Part shown: in pieces, positions 25,664 to 35,092 of the stretch | Position numbering within the stretch: position 1 is the stretch's first letter | Layout: each line of letters starts with the position of its first letter | Source of the DNA: Bog-473 sp035552395 | GTDB lineage: Bacteria; Actinomycetota; Acidimicrobiia; Acidimicrobiales; RAAP-2 | Reading direction: 5' to 3' | Length of the DNA stretch: 64,000 bases | Assembly (NCBI GenBank): GCA_035552395.1 | Contig: DASZLL010000006.1 | Span: forward strand, 1 to 64,000 | Made by a program: the position numbers and the translations under genes | Notes under the pieces: generated by a model | Told to the model about the DNA's origin: nothing | Database searches by the model: none | What the model saw: the letters and a program-made list of their open reading frames with translations, nothing else

Positions 25664-26575
25664 TCAGGCGTGGGCCGCCCAGAAGTCCCGCAGGAGGACG
25701 ACGAGGTCGGCCGCCCGCTCGTCGGGCCAGAAAAGCATCGCGTCCGCCAAGAGGGAGACCCGTTCGGTGGACGGGATCAGCTCGCGCAGGCGCTCGGCCC
25801 AGGCGGGCTCGAAGAAGATATCCGCGGTGCCCCACGCCACCTGGACCGGGGCCTGCAGCTGCGCCAGCAGCGGCGCCACGGCGATCAGCTCCTCCGCCTT
25901 CGGTGCGACGAGGAAGCGCTCGAGGCCCTTGCCCCCGTCGGCCGCGAACGGGCCGACGTAGCTGGTGAGCAGCTCGTCGCTCAGTTCGGCCGCGTTGGCG
26001 TAGCCCTGGCCGAACCCAGCCGCTGACCGCGCCAAGTCGTAGTCGGCGGCCATGGCGGCCACGACCGGTCCCAGCTCGCCGGCCTCCGCCATGTCGACGA
26101 ACGGCCGGAAGAGCTCGGGCGGGAAGTTGTCGTGCACGTCGCAATTGGTGAGCGTCATGGTGCGGATCCGTCCCGGGTATCGGGCCGCGAAGACCTGTGC
26201 CACCGCGCCACCGGTGTCGTTCGCCACGACGTCGACTTGGTCGAGGCCGAGATGCGCGCACAGTTCGTCGAGCCGCGCCGCGTGCCCGTTCAGGGTGAGG
26301 TCGGCGGACGGGCCCTCGGGCGGGACCGGCGTCGCCCCGTGGGCGGGCAGGTCCGGCGCGATGCACCGGCGGACGTCGGCCACGTCCCAGACGACGTTGC
26401 GCCACAGGTCGGCGTTGACGAGGACGCCGTGCACGAAGAGGGCGACGGGCGCCTCGCGAGCACCGTGGTCGACATAGGCCACGGGGCCGCCGGACAGCTC
26501 GGCCATCTGACGCGGCAACACGGTGCGGACGCCCGTCGTGGGCTCCTTGGTCTCTGTCTTGGTGGTTGGGGTCAT
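25664..26575 (-). CDS. Alpha/beta-fold hydrolase with Asp nucleophile
   Basis: A 303-residue alpha/beta hydrolase: VALFVHGVLVNADLWRNVVW carries the HG oxyanion region and DLPAHGATPVPP follows. At the nucleophile elbow the sequence reads VVANDTGGAVAQVFA, so the nucleophile is Asp, as in haloalkane dehalogenases and epoxide hydrolases, not Ser. The catalytic His is not obvious near the C-terminus (AMLFWPDERAADLVVLLRDF has none), so activity is uncertain. The start is ATG 26575. It is divergent from a TetR gene with an operator between them. Confidence 0.82.
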   Translation of the reverse strand: MTPTTKTETKEPTTGVRTVLPRQMAELSGGPVAYVDHGAREAPVALFVHGVLVNADLWRNVVWDVADVRRCIAPDLPAHGATPVPPEGPSADLTLNGHAARLDELCAHLGLDQVDVVANDTGGAVAQVFAARYPGRIRTMTLTNCDVHDNFPPELFRPFVDMAEAGELGPVVAAMAADYDLARSAAGFGQGYANAAELSDELLTSYVGPFAADGGKGLERFLVAPKAEELIAVAPLLAQLQAPVQVAWGTADIFFEPAWAERLRELIPSTERVSLLADAMLFWPDERAADLVVLLRDFWAAHA

Positions 26576-26590
26576 GACCGTCACTCTACA

Positions 26591-26609
26591 TACCAACTGT
26601 CTGTTTGTA
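26591..26609. promoter_or_regulatory. TetR operator candidate between hydrolase and tetR
   Basis: TACCAACTGTCTGTTTGTA is an imperfect palindrome (TACnAACnG arms) in the 55-base gap between the divergent hydrolase and tetR genes. It resembles sites of the 'ACAAACAGTCTGTTTGT' type bound by TetR-family repressors, and would control both genes. Confidence 0.6.
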
Positions 26610-26630
26610 AAGAGGAGATAGGATCACCCG

Positions 26631-27215
26631 GTGCCCACGCAGGCGGAACGCACAGAGGCCACCCGCGGCCGGCTCATCGCGACGGCGCGACGGCTGTTCG
26701 CGGAGAAGGGGTTCGCTGCCACTTCGACCGAGGAGATCCTGAGTGAGGCCGAGGTCAGCCGGGGCGCGCTGTACCACCACTTCTCGACCAAGACGGACCT
26801 GTTCCAAGCCACCTTCGAGGCGGTCGAGGACGAGCTGACGGCCAAGATCCTCGAGGTTGCCACCGCCGGCGGGCAGACCGACCCGATCCAGATCCTCTTG
26901 GTGGGCTTCAACGCGTTTTTGGACCAGTGCCTGAACCCCGAGGTGCAACGCATCGTCATGCTCGAAGGGCCGACGGTGTTGGGGTGGGACGCCTGGCACG
27001 AGCTCGACGAGCGCTACGCGTTCGGCACCGTCAAAGCGGTGCTCGGCATGGCGGCAGAGATGCGTCGCATCGATCCCGCCACGGTCGATCCCCTTTCGCA
27101 TCTCCTCGTCGGCGCGATCATGCAGGCGGGCATGGTGGTGGCGCGGGCCGACGACGCCGCCGCGGCGAAGCAGGCCATGGCGGAGTCGTTCGCGCTGCTG
27201 GTCTCCACGATCTAA
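26631..27215 (+). CDS. TetR family regulator
   Basis: A 194-residue TetR-type repressor: RLIATARRLFAEKGFAATST, then EEILSEAEVSRGALYHHFST and a C-terminal ligand domain of the TetR_C type. GTG start at 26631. The divergent alpha/beta hydrolase is its likely target, through the palindrome at 26591-26609. Confidence 0.88.
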   Translation: MPTQAERTEATRGRLIATARRLFAEKGFAATSTEEILSEAEVSRGALYHHFSTKTDLFQATFEAVEDELTAKILEVATAGGQTDPIQILLVGFNAFLDQCLNPEVQRIVMLEGPTVLGWDAWHELDERYAFGTVKAVLGMAAEMRRIDPATVDPLSHLLVGAIMQAGMVVARADDAAAAKQAMAESFALLVSTI

Positions 27216-27248
27216 CGACGAGCACAAGGCCCCGACCCGTCGCCCCGC

Positions 27249-28847
27249 ATGGTGCCGCCGACGCTGCGACCGGGCGACACGCTCACATCGACCCCAGCGA
27301 GACCTGCCGTCAACGCGAAGACTCTGACGCTCGAGCCGGCGAAACAGCTCGCGCCGGTCGATTGGAGGATCTACGCCGTCGCCGCAGCCATGTTCGCGTT
27401 GCTGATGGCGCTGTCGGGACGCTATGGCTTCCACCGCGACGAGCTGTACCTCCTCGATGGTGCCCGCCATCTCTCCGCGGCCTACGTCGACCAACCCGTC
27501 TTCACCCCGCTCGTCGCCTGGGTCTCGCTGAAGCTCTTCGGCGTCTCAGTGGTCGGTCTGCGCCTCTGGGCCGCACTGGCCGCTTTCGGCAGCGTCGTGC
27601 TCGGGGGCCTGCTGGCCCGGGAGTTCGGCGGCGGCCGCTTCGCGCAACTACTCGGCGCGCTCGGTGTCGCCACGGCGCCGGCCTACCTCGGAGCGGACCA
27701 CCTGCTCGGGACGACGAGCTTTGACCTGCTGGCCTGGCCGGCCCTGGCGCTCCTGATCGTGCGCATCGGGCGCACCGGCGACGACCGACTGTTCGTCCCG
27801 GCCGGCGTCGTGCTCGGACTCGGGATGACGAACAAGCATTCCATCGCGTTTTTTGCCGTCGCCGTGGTGCTCGGCACGATGCTGAGTCAAGGGTGGCGCG
27901 TCGTCGCCAACCGCTACGCCGCCGCGGGCCTCGTCATCGCTGTCCTCTTCACGGTGCCTGACCTGTGGTGGCAGGCCGGGCACGGCTGGGCCACCATCGA
28001 CATGACCCGCTCGCTGGCCCAGCAGAACGGCGGCCTCGGCAACGCGCTGTCGTTCCTCGGCTCACAGTTCTTCATGGCCTCACCGGTCCTCGTCGGGGTC
28101 TGGCTCATCGGCCTGCGCGCGTTGTGGCGCTCGGAGGTGCCGGTATGGCGCGGCCTCGCCTGGGCGTACGCGATGCTCATCGTGTTCTTCGCGGCGACCT
28201 CGGGCGCCAAGCCGTACTACGTGGCGGCGCTCTACCCCGTCCTGATCGGCGCCGGCGCAGTCGTCCTCGAGCGACGCTGGTTCGATCCCGCCGTGGCGGC
28301 CCTGCGGGCCGGCCGCCTCCGTCGGCTCTCCATCGTCCTGGCGGTGTCGGTCGTGGTGAGCCTGCCCTTGACCCTGCCCGTGCTCCCCGCCCGCCTCGGC
28401 GCGAAGTTCAAACCGGTCAACCCGGTACCGGCTGAGACCATCGGCTGGCCAGAATTCGTGCACACGGTGGCGACGGTCTGGCACGCGCTCCCGGCGCCAC
28501 AGCGCGCCCACGCCGTGCTCTTCACCGGCAACTACGGCGAGGCCGGCGCCGTCAACGAGCTCGGCTCGGCGGACGGGCTGCCGACCGCGTTCAGCGGGCA
28601 GAACTCGGAGTGGTTTTGGGGGCCTGGCAATCCGCAGGCGACCACCGTCGTGGTCGTGCTCCCCGGGAACGCCTCCACGTCCGACGTCCGCTCGATCACG
28701 TCGCTGTTTGCCCATGTCCGGATCGCGGCGACCATCCGTAACGACGAGGGCGTCAGCAACCAGGAGGAGGGCGGCCGCGTCTACGTCTGCACCGGGCCCA
28801 TGCGATCCTGGGGTGCGGTGTGGCCGTCACTCCGCCACTACGACTGA
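27249..28847 (+). CDS. GT39-type membrane glycosyltransferase
   Basis: A 532-residue protein with about ten membrane helices. The first periplasmic loop carries YGFHRDELYLLDGARHLSAA, the 'DE' motif of GT39/ArnT-like (GT-C) glycosyltransferases, and the next loop YVDQPVFTPLVAW. Such enzymes move sugars from polyprenyl-phosphate donors to lipids or proteins at the outer face of the membrane. A soluble C-terminal domain begins near residue 400. Acceptor and donor are unknown. It follows tetR by 34 bases but need not share its mRNA. Confidence 0.82.
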   Translation: MVPPTLRPGDTLTSTPARPAVNAKTLTLEPAKQLAPVDWRIYAVAAAMFALLMALSGRYGFHRDELYLLDGARHLSAAYVDQPVFTPLVAWVSLKLFGVSVVGLRLWAALAAFGSVVLGGLLAREFGGGRFAQLLGALGVATAPAYLGADHLLGTTSFDLLAWPALALLIVRIGRTGDDRLFVPAGVVLGLGMTNKHSIAFFAVAVVLGTMLSQGWRVVANRYAAAGLVIAVLFTVPDLWWQAGHGWATIDMTRSLAQQNGGLGNALSFLGSQFFMASPVLVGVWLIGLRALWRSEVPVWRGLAWAYAMLIVFFAATSGAKPYYVAALYPVLIGAGAVVLERRWFDPAVAALRAGRLRRLSIVLAVSVVVSLPLTLPVLPARLGAKFKPVNPVPAETIGWPEFVHTVATVWHALPAPQRAHAVLFTGNYGEAGAVNELGSADGLPTAFSGQNSEWFWGPGNPQATTVVVVLPGNASTSDVRSITSLFAHVRIAATIRNDEGVSNQEEGGRVYVCTGPMRSWGAVWPSLRHYD

Positions 28848-28860
28848 GCGCTCGAGCCGG

Positions 28861-31341
28861 TTACTCGGCCCGCAGGAGAATCGCCGTCGGGGTCCGCGCC
28901 GCGATTCGGCCCGGCACGGCGGCCACCGCGACGGCGAGGATGATCGCCGCCGCGCCGATCGCGACCATCCACGCGACCGGCACGGCGGGCCCGGGCACCA
29001 CATAGATCTGGTTGGCGAACAGGGTCCAGAGTTGGCGTCCGGCGACGATGCCGAGCGGAATGCCCACGATGACGCCGACCGCGACGGCGACTCCCGCCTG
29101 CCACGCCACCGCCAGTGCGAGCTGCCGTCCGGTCAAGCCGAAGGCCTTGAGCATCGCGAGGTCGCGGCGGCGGCGGCGCACCGAGGCGACCAGCGTCAGG
29201 CCCAGCGCGACGACCGCCCCAGATGCCAGGGCGAGGCCGAGGACCGCGGGCGTCGCCCCCATCGACCGGTAGTTGACGATCTCGGCGGGACGTTGCACGC
29301 CGACCAGGGTCACGCCGTAGTTCGTCGGCAGCGTGAGCTTGGTCGCGATGTGCGACAGTCCCCGCCGCGCCGCCGTGCCGTCGACGCCCGGTCTGAGACG
29401 CACGAACACGGCGTTGGGGCCCGCAGGCGCGTTCCCGAAGCTGTTGCGCACCGAGGCGGGGATCAGGTGGTAGTCGACCTCTGCCCCGATTCCCATTGAG
29501 AGATGGCCGGTGACGCCGGCGACGCCGATGGCGGGCAGGGTCTCCGTCCCGACGATGTGCAAGAGCCGCGGCCTTGCGGCGCCGTACCCCACCTCGACGG
29601 TGTCGCCGACCCGCTTGTGCAGTTGGGCCAGCGTCTCCACGCCGAGCACGATCTGCCCGGTGCCGTCGAAGCCGTGCCCACTGAGCACGGGTGGGCCCAC
29701 CGCCTCGCCGGGCGATGCGCCCAGCACCGGGACGGTGCTCCCGTCGATCTGAAGGTTGGCGAAGGAGTACGACGACCACGAGGCGACCTGACGATCGGAG
29801 GCGAGCAGGTGGTCGGCCGTTGCGGCTGAGAGGTCGCCGACCCCACCGCCGGCGTCAAGCTGGTACGCCCAGTTCCACCCGTAGAGCGCCGGATGCGCGA
29901 CCAGCGAGTTGAGGCTGGAGCCGAAGACCACGGTCGTCACCACGACCAAGATGGCGAGGACGGCGCCGAGGATCGCGGATCGCACCGGCACGGCGTCGGA
30001 GCCGGGGTCGAGCGCGAGGTGGATGCCGGTCACCGCGGGGACCGGCATCCCCCAGCCCGCCGCGACGTTGGCCACCCTGGAGATCGAGACCGGGCGAGCG
30101 CCAATGGCAGTGCGGTGTGGTGCCACCCACCAGGCCACCAGGCCGGCGACGCCACTGAGGAGCACCACCACAGTGAGGGTGCCGAGCCCCAGCACGGTCC
30201 AATCGAAGGACACACCCTTGTCGGGATAGACCGCGCGTACGGGACCGAGTGGGAACAGAGGGGAGAGGCAGACGGCAACGACGCACGCCGCCAGCGCCCC
30301 GGCGACGACCGCCCCCAGGAGTCCGGCGAGCGCGTCGACCATGATCATCGATCGGTTCGCACCGAGCGAACGCAGGACCTGCTCTTCGCCGGTCCAGGAG
30401 CGGAGTTGCCGTCCGATCAACTGCGCGGCGATGAGGAGGGCGGCCAACGTCGCGATGGCGCCGAACACGCCGAGTGCGATCGCCTCGGGCTTGATCGAGT
30501 GCAGTGCCTTCGCTTCTTCGACCGACGGGTCGAAAAAGTCGTAGGGCAGCTTGGATGGAACCACGCTTTCGATCTCGCGCTCGACGGTCGACACACTTGA
30601 CCCGTGGTGCCGCAGCTGCAGGAACGTGAACGTAAAGTCCGAGCAGCAGTCCAGCAGGGACCGCGTGAGCGGCGGCGACAAGATCACTGACTGATCGTTC
30701 GTCGCATCGGCGTCGTCCTGCACGACGGCGTTGTTGAGGGCGACGATCCCCACCAAGGTGAGCCGAGTTCGAATCGCCGGGCTCGGTAGAGCGGCCGAAG
30801 AGGTGGACTGCGCGTCGGTGTAGAAGCCCCAGGGCAACGACTCGCCGAGATGCAGACCGAGCTCGCTGGCCGCGCCGGCGGTCGCCACGATCTCGTGCGG
30901 ATTGTTCGGGTTGGCCATCCGCCCCGCGACCACCGAAGCGCGGTCCATGTCGAAGTACAGGCCGTTGACCGAGCCGAGCACGCCATAGGTGACGTTTGTG
31001 TTTTCGAGGGCGGGATTGGGTTTCCCGTTGGGTTCGAGCGGCACCCCGAAGGACTCGGCATAGGACTCGGCTCGCGTCACGCCCGCGAGAGCGGCGATCC
31101 GTTTGATTATGGGACCGTCGTAGCCCGACGTGTAACCAATCGCAGGATTGAAGAGGGCCGTGCCGAGCGACAGGTTCGAGGGGTTGGTCGAGGTCAGGTA
31201 GGTCGGGTACGAGGACTGCGTCCGACGAGCGCCCGCGAGGCACGCCATGGCCAGCCCGCCCAGCAGGCCCACGAGCACGACCAACGCGAGCAAGCCACCC
31301 CGACGACGGCGCAAGGTCGGCCCGAATCGGTACCGGGCCAT
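28861..31341 (-). CDS. FtsX-like ABC transporter permease
   Basis: About 826 residues, with an N-terminal helix GLLALVVLVGLLGGLAMACL, a large extracellular domain (about 45-260), a first set of helices including AIATLAALLIAAQLIGRQLR, a second extracellular domain, and the terminal FtsX part MLKAFGLTGRQLALAVAWQA with two more helices. This is the duplicated FtsX/MacB-type permease layout, usually working with a separate ATPase to move lipids, lipoproteins or peptides. No ATPase gene adjoins. The ATG at 31341 is chosen; an open frame continues upstream. Confidence 0.83.
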   Translation of the reverse strand: MARYRFGPTLRRRRGGLLALVVLVGLLGGLAMACLAGARRTQSSYPTYLTSTNPSNLSLGTALFNPAIGYTSGYDGPIIKRIAALAGVTRAESYAESFGVPLEPNGKPNPALENTNVTYGVLGSVNGLYFDMDRASVVAGRMANPNNPHEIVATAGAASELGLHLGESLPWGFYTDAQSTSSAALPSPAIRTRLTLVGIVALNNAVVQDDADATNDQSVILSPPLTRSLLDCCSDFTFTFLQLRHHGSSVSTVEREIESVVPSKLPYDFFDPSVEEAKALHSIKPEAIALGVFGAIATLAALLIAAQLIGRQLRSWTGEEQVLRSLGANRSMIMVDALAGLLGAVVAGALAACVVAVCLSPLFPLGPVRAVYPDKGVSFDWTVLGLGTLTVVVLLSGVAGLVAWWVAPHRTAIGARPVSISRVANVAAGWGMPVPAVTGIHLALDPGSDAVPVRSAILGAVLAILVVVTTVVFGSSLNSLVAHPALYGWNWAYQLDAGGGVGDLSAATADHLLASDRQVASWSSYSFANLQIDGSTVPVLGASPGEAVGPPVLSGHGFDGTGQIVLGVETLAQLHKRVGDTVEVGYGAARPRLLHIVGTETLPAIGVAGVTGHLSMGIGAEVDYHLIPASVRNSFGNAPAGPNAVFVRLRPGVDGTAARRGLSHIATKLTLPTNYGVTLVGVQRPAEIVNYRSMGATPAVLGLALASGAVVALGLTLVASVRRRRRDLAMLKAFGLTGRQLALAVAWQAGVAVAVGVIVGIPLGIVAGRQLWTLFANQIYVVPGPAVPVAWMVAIGAAAIILAVAVAAVPGRIAARTPTAILLRAE

Positions 31342-31516
31342 CCCGAAGGCTCCTCCATCAGGCGTCAAGGATCGTCACCGCCTCTTCCGGCCAGGTCAGC
31401 CCTGACTACCGGCACCCCCCAGTGGTCCCTCACCCTCGCATTGTGCGGCAGCATTGACTCGGAAACCAGGTGGTCAGCTATACGGGCAGCGGTCGTGCCA
31501 CCACGAAGCCCCTGAC

Positions 31517-31981
31517 TCAGGAATTGGCTGTGTCGCTGTGTCCGAACTTCTCCGCTACCCACGCCGGCAGGCGCGCTGGGCGGCCCCGGCGGTCGACGCA
31601 CCCGTGCACGGTCACCGCGGTGGCCCGGGCCTCCCCGCCGACCGAGACGAGATACGCGATCTGGAAGGTCGTCCCGGTAACGCCGCCGATCACCAGCGCC
31701 ACGCCGACCTCCTCGTCGAAGCGCAATGGCTTGCGATAGCGCAGCGCCACCTCGAGCACGGGGAAGTCCCGGCTGTCGTCGCCCCGCCCGCTGCGCACCG
31801 CTCCGTAGGGATGCTCGATCGAGCGGAGATACTCGACTCGCGCCTCCTCGAGGTACGGCAAGTACGCCGCGTGATGAATGACCCCCATGGCGTCCGTCTC
31901 GGCAAAGCGCGTGCGCAGCCGGTGCACGAAGGCGTACCGGGCAGGATCGCGGGAGGGCTCCAGCGTCAAGCGGCTCACCAC
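31517..31981 (-). CDS. YbgC-type acyl-CoA thioesterase (hotdog fold)
   Basis: About 154 residues of the 4-hydroxybenzoyl-CoA thioesterase/YbgC family: RTRFAETDAMGVIHHAAYLP, where Asp in ETDAMGVIHH is the catalytic residue, then YLEEARVEYLRS and LRYRKPLRFDEEV. It would hydrolyse acyl-CoA thioesters. GTG starts at 31981 and 31978 are equivalent. It follows the PaaI-type gene by 25 bases in the same direction, giving a small two-thioesterase unit. Confidence 0.85.
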   Translation of the reverse strand: MVSRLTLEPSRDPARYAFVHRLRTRFAETDAMGVIHHAAYLPYLEEARVEYLRSIEHPYGAVRSGRGDDSRDFPVLEVALRYRKPLRFDEEVGVALVIGGVTGTTFQIAYLVSVGGEARATAVTVHGCVDRRGRPARLPAWVAEKFGHSDTANS

Positions 31982-32006
31982 GAGAATGCTAAGGGTGGTT
32001 CGGCTG

Positions 32007-32633
32007 CTATTCGCCGGTGTCGAAGGCCCGGCGCCTCGCCGCTGCCATGCGGTGCACACCGTCATTGTTGAAGATGGCAAACTCGCCAGAGGCCTCGACC
32101 GTCACGATCCCGCCCTGGATGATGCGGCCCTCCGAATGGATTCGCTTCCCGGCGACCTCGGTGACCCAGCCCTCGAACACGGCCTCCTCGTTGCACAACG
32201 TCGGCCGCTTGTAGCGCACCCCGAGGCGCACGGTCGGGCCGGTGTGCCCCGCGATGGCGTTGGCCGCCGTCAAGATGATGTCGAACGCCGCCACCAGCAC
32301 CGCCCCGTGCACGCACCCGGGCGCGCCCTCGTAGACGACGTCGAACACGGCGCGCCCACGGGCGATCGGCGGGTCGAACTCGAGTACGACGGGCAGCGCA
32401 ATCGGGTTGAACCGACCCACGATCGGGTCGTAGGGCATGGCGCCGCCGAGCGGCACCTCCTTGGGCGGGCCGTCCGGGTCCGGCGCCATGAAACGCGGGA
32501 TCGACACTTCGGGTGTGTGCGTTTCGAGCTCGTCCGCTACGGCCGCCAACTGCGCCGTCAGCCGTTGCGTCTCCTCCGCAGACGGAGCCGTACTGACCGA
32601 CAGACGGATCAGGCGGCGCAGCACGTCGGCCAT
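32007..32633 (-). CDS. PaaI-like hotdog thioesterase
   Basis: A 208-residue protein with a C-terminal hotdog domain: GRAVFDVVYEGAPGCVHGAV, then LVAAFDIILTAANAIAGHTG and VRLGVRYKRPTLCNEEAVFE. This is the PaaI/DUF4442-like group with the HGAV active-site turn. I chose ATG 32633, preceded by GAGG; the open frame extends to 32753 but that part does not look coding. The paired YbgC-type gene suggests acyl-CoA turnover. Confidence 0.8.
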   Translation of the reverse strand: MADVLRRLIRLSVSTAPSAEETQRLTAQLAAVADELETHTPEVSIPRFMAPDPDGPPKEVPLGGAMPYDPIVGRFNPIALPVVLEFDPPIARGRAVFDVVYEGAPGCVHGAVLVAAFDIILTAANAIAGHTGPTVRLGVRYKRPTLCNEEAVFEGWVTEVAGKRIHSEGRIIQGGIVTVEASGEFAIFNNDGVHRMAAARRRAFDTGE

Positions 32634-32837
32634 GTCGTGGGCCTCGGTCTCGCGGCCGCGCAGGCCCGGGTGATGCTCGAACGACGTCGACGAAGCGGGC
32701 TCAGGCACCAACACGGCCCGGAACAGTACTGCCGGGCCCCGGCGTTCCGACATTCCGGGGTCCGGCGCCAGACTCCCACCGCGCGCCGCTCCGGCGAACC
32801 CGACCGTTCTTCCGCGGGGCGCTCATAACATGGCCCG

Positions 32838-33278
32838 GTGACCCCAGAGCATGCAGTCCAGTTCACCTCCGGAACTCCGGAGACAGTTCTCGACCCGCTC
32901 GCACCGGACCTCGCCGCCGCTCTCGACGCGGCCCGGTCCCTCCCTCCGGACCGTCGTCGGGAGGCGGTAGCGGCCGTCGCCGCCCGCGACCCGCGCTGCC
33001 TACAGGCCTGGGCCGACCTGGCCGAGCTCGCCGACAACCCGATCGAGCAATACGCCTACGCCCGCGTCGGCTACCACCGGGGCCTTGACGCCCTGCGCGC
33101 CGCGGGATGGCGTGGCTCGGGCTACGTGCGTTGGCGCCACGAGTCCAACCGCGGCTTCCTCCGATCGCTCCACAACCTGCAGCTGGCCGCCGCCGCCATC
33201 GGCGAGGTCGACGAGGAGCAGCGCTGCGCCCTTTTCCTGCGCCAGCTCGACCCCGAGTGGGGCACGCAGGAACGGTAG
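32838..33278 (+). CDS. DUF3151 family protein
   Basis: A 146-residue protein matching the actinobacterial DUF3151 pattern: ARDPRCLQAWADLAELADNP, then AYARVGYHRGLDALRAAGWR, HESNRGFLRSLHNLQLAAAA and the C-terminal RCALFLRQLDPEW. Helical, soluble and of unknown function. In other actinobacteria the gene is usually single, as here. GTG start at 32838. Confidence 0.88.
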   Translation: MTPEHAVQFTSGTPETVLDPLAPDLAAALDAARSLPPDRRREAVAAVAARDPRCLQAWADLAELADNPIEQYAYARVGYHRGLDALRAAGWRGSGYVRWRHESNRGFLRSLHNLQLAAAAIGEVDEEQRCALFLRQLDPEWGTQER

Positions 33279-33343
33279 AGCCATGGGGACAACTGTAGAT
33301 AGATAGCGCCCACCTCAGGACCGCGGTGTGAGAAGCGGATCCC

Positions 33344-34132
33344 TTAGTTGTGCACCCAGGTGTCGGAAAACCCTTCGCCGCCTGCGGTCAGGGCGCCCGG
33401 TTGCGCCCGGATGGTCCCGCTGCTCGTGGTCATCGTGATGTCGTGCGGGCCGCTGTTGGTCGTGAATGATGACACCGGCTCGAGCGACCCGCCCGTTGCC
33501 GCTTGGGCGCCGGAGAACGTCACCGATCCGAAGTTCGTGAGCTTGGCGTTGCTGCAGAAGATCAGCAGACACGTGTCGGGGGCCTCGGCAACCCATTCAG
33601 CCGAGGAGTTGGCGTCGCTGCCGCTTTGAGTGGTCGAGAACGTCCAGCCCTCGCTACTGTGCAGCGACAAGGTGTAGCTCGTGCTCGAGCGCGTGACCGA
33701 CGCGGTCATCGTGTCCCCTGGCTTGACCGGGAACTGCGTCGGCGACACGGTGACCGAGGCCGCCGGGTACATCTCGTACCATGCGTAGTAGGTCGGTGAG
33801 TTGATGTTCTTGCAGTCCGAGTCGGTTCCCAGTTGCTCCACCGACGAGCTGGCGAAGCCGTCCAGGCCGATCCAGAACGCGCCGTATGTCTTGCCCAGAT
33901 TTGTGCATTTTGCGGTCGGCTGGACCCAGCTGCCGAGGACTTCGGTGAATTGGCTCGGCGATTCGACCGCGTAGCCCGACCAGTTCTCAGACGTGACGTT
34001 GTTCCTCTCGATGCCCAAAATGTTGATCGGGCTGTGGAACACCTGCGGGACGGCGGACGAGGCGGCTCCCGCCACTGAAGAGAAAAGGAACAACGTCGGC
34101 AACACCGCCAACAGCGACAACAAACGCTTCAT
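33344..34132 (-). CDS. Secreted G1-family glutamic endopeptidase
   Basis: A 262-residue exported protein. The signal peptide MKRLLSLLAVLPTLFLFSSV ends near AGAASSA. The mature part shows the G1 (eqolisin) pattern: NWSGYAVES, WIGLDGFASSSVEQLGTDSD with the catalytic Gln, YYAWYEMYP, and SSAEWVAEAPDT with the catalytic Glu. These all-beta peptidases work at acid pH. It lacks the Ig and repeat modules of the second G1 protein in this window. GGAGGAG lies 12 bases before ATG 34132; GTG starts a few codons upstream are possible. Confidence 0.85.
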   Translation of the reverse strand: MKRLLSLLAVLPTLFLFSSVAGAASSAVPQVFHSPINILGIERNNVTSENWSGYAVESPSQFTEVLGSWVQPTAKCTNLGKTYGAFWIGLDGFASSSVEQLGTDSDCKNINSPTYYAWYEMYPAASVTVSPTQFPVKPGDTMTASVTRSSTSYTLSLHSSEGWTFSTTQSGSDANSSAEWVAEAPDTCLLIFCSNAKLTNFGSVTFSGAQAATGGSLEPVSSFTTNSGPHDITMTTSSGTIRAQPGALTAGGEGFSDTWVHN

Positions 34133-34144
34133 CGAGCCCACCAC

Positions 34145-34510
34145 TCCTCCGCGTTGAGATCAATCCAGACCACTGGACTGTAAGGATTTTGACCGTTCCC
34201 GTCTACCCCTCATTGCCGCAAGCCGCCGTGCCCAGACGATCCCATCGCTGTGGGCGCGGTGGCGGCACGCTGTACCACCGTCGTGTCAACTGGATCTCGT
34301 GCGGCACTAACCTGATGACGATGCGAGGTGGGGGCGTATCCGAGGAATAACAGCCCGCTATGTGGGTAGTGCTCCACTCGGACAAGCGTCGCTTTTGGCG
34401 CGCCGTTCCGGCGCCCATCGGAGAACGCAGTGGCGCTCGGCGCGTCTGACGCGTGCGCGCAACGCGCTCCTCACGAGAGCCATTCGACCGACGAGGAGGA
34501 GAAGAAGAAG
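34145..34510. other. Intergenic region, nothing recognised
   Basis: The gap between the divergent peptidase gene and the small exported protein. Apart from the ribosome-binding site GGAGGAG just before 34511 I see no gene, RNA, repeat or convincing promoter pair here. Confidence 0.5.
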
Positions 34511-34993
34511 ATGCTCTGGAAGACCACGACTACGAAGATTGCCGTCACTGCCGCGATCATCGTGATCGGGGCAGGTTCCGCCACGGCGGCGGCCGTGTCC
34601 AGCGGCGGGGGGGCGAGGAACGCGACATCGTCGGGTCGCACCGTCGGAACTCGCGCGCCCACGACAACCACGACGCAGGCTTCCCCGAACACATCGCGCG
34701 CGGGCACGTCGGCCGTCCCGGCGACGTCGGGTCGGCAGGGCAACGGGCCCAGCACTCAGGCGCTGCCCGGTCTCTGCCGCGCACAAATTGCCAGTGCGGG
34801 CCATCCGAATGCGCATTCCGTCGTCCCGCAGGTCGTCTGTACCAGCGTGACTCCCGCCGGCCCTTCGTCCAGCGAGTCCCCTAGCTCGACCCCCAACGGC
34901 GTTCCCGGTGGTGCGAGCAGCGGAAGCCCGATGGGAGCCGGCGGCCCAGAGAGCGGCGCCGGCTCCCAGGGTCACGCCCACGGCGGCTCATAA
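34511..34993 (+). CDS. Exported Ser/Thr/Pro/Gly-rich protein, unknown
   Basis: About 160 residues. The N-terminus LWKTTTTKIAVTAAIIVIGA is a basic stretch plus one hydrophobic helix, either a signal peptide or a membrane anchor. The rest is low-complexity (Thr, Ser, Pro, Gly) except a short central patch ALPGLCRAQIASAGHPNAHS with VVPQVVCTSV, holding two Cys that could pair. No family recognised. The ATG at 34511 is preceded by a good GGAGGAG. It might be an anchored, extended cell-surface protein. Confidence 0.6.
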   Translation: MLWKTTTTKIAVTAAIIVIGAGSATAAAVSSGGGARNATSSGRTVGTRAPTTTTTQASPNTSRAGTSAVPATSGRQGNGPSTQALPGLCRAQIASAGHPNAHSVVPQVVCTSVTPAGPSSSESPSSTPNGVPGGASSGSPMGAGGPESGAGSQGHAHGGS

Positions 34994-35092
34994 CGGGCGC
35001 ACCAGCGACGTTTAGGGCGTCACCCCAGCATTGAGTGGGCTCGACCAGGAGCGCTACACCCGAAAGCGCTGAGGGCGCTGGCCTCGGACCGT

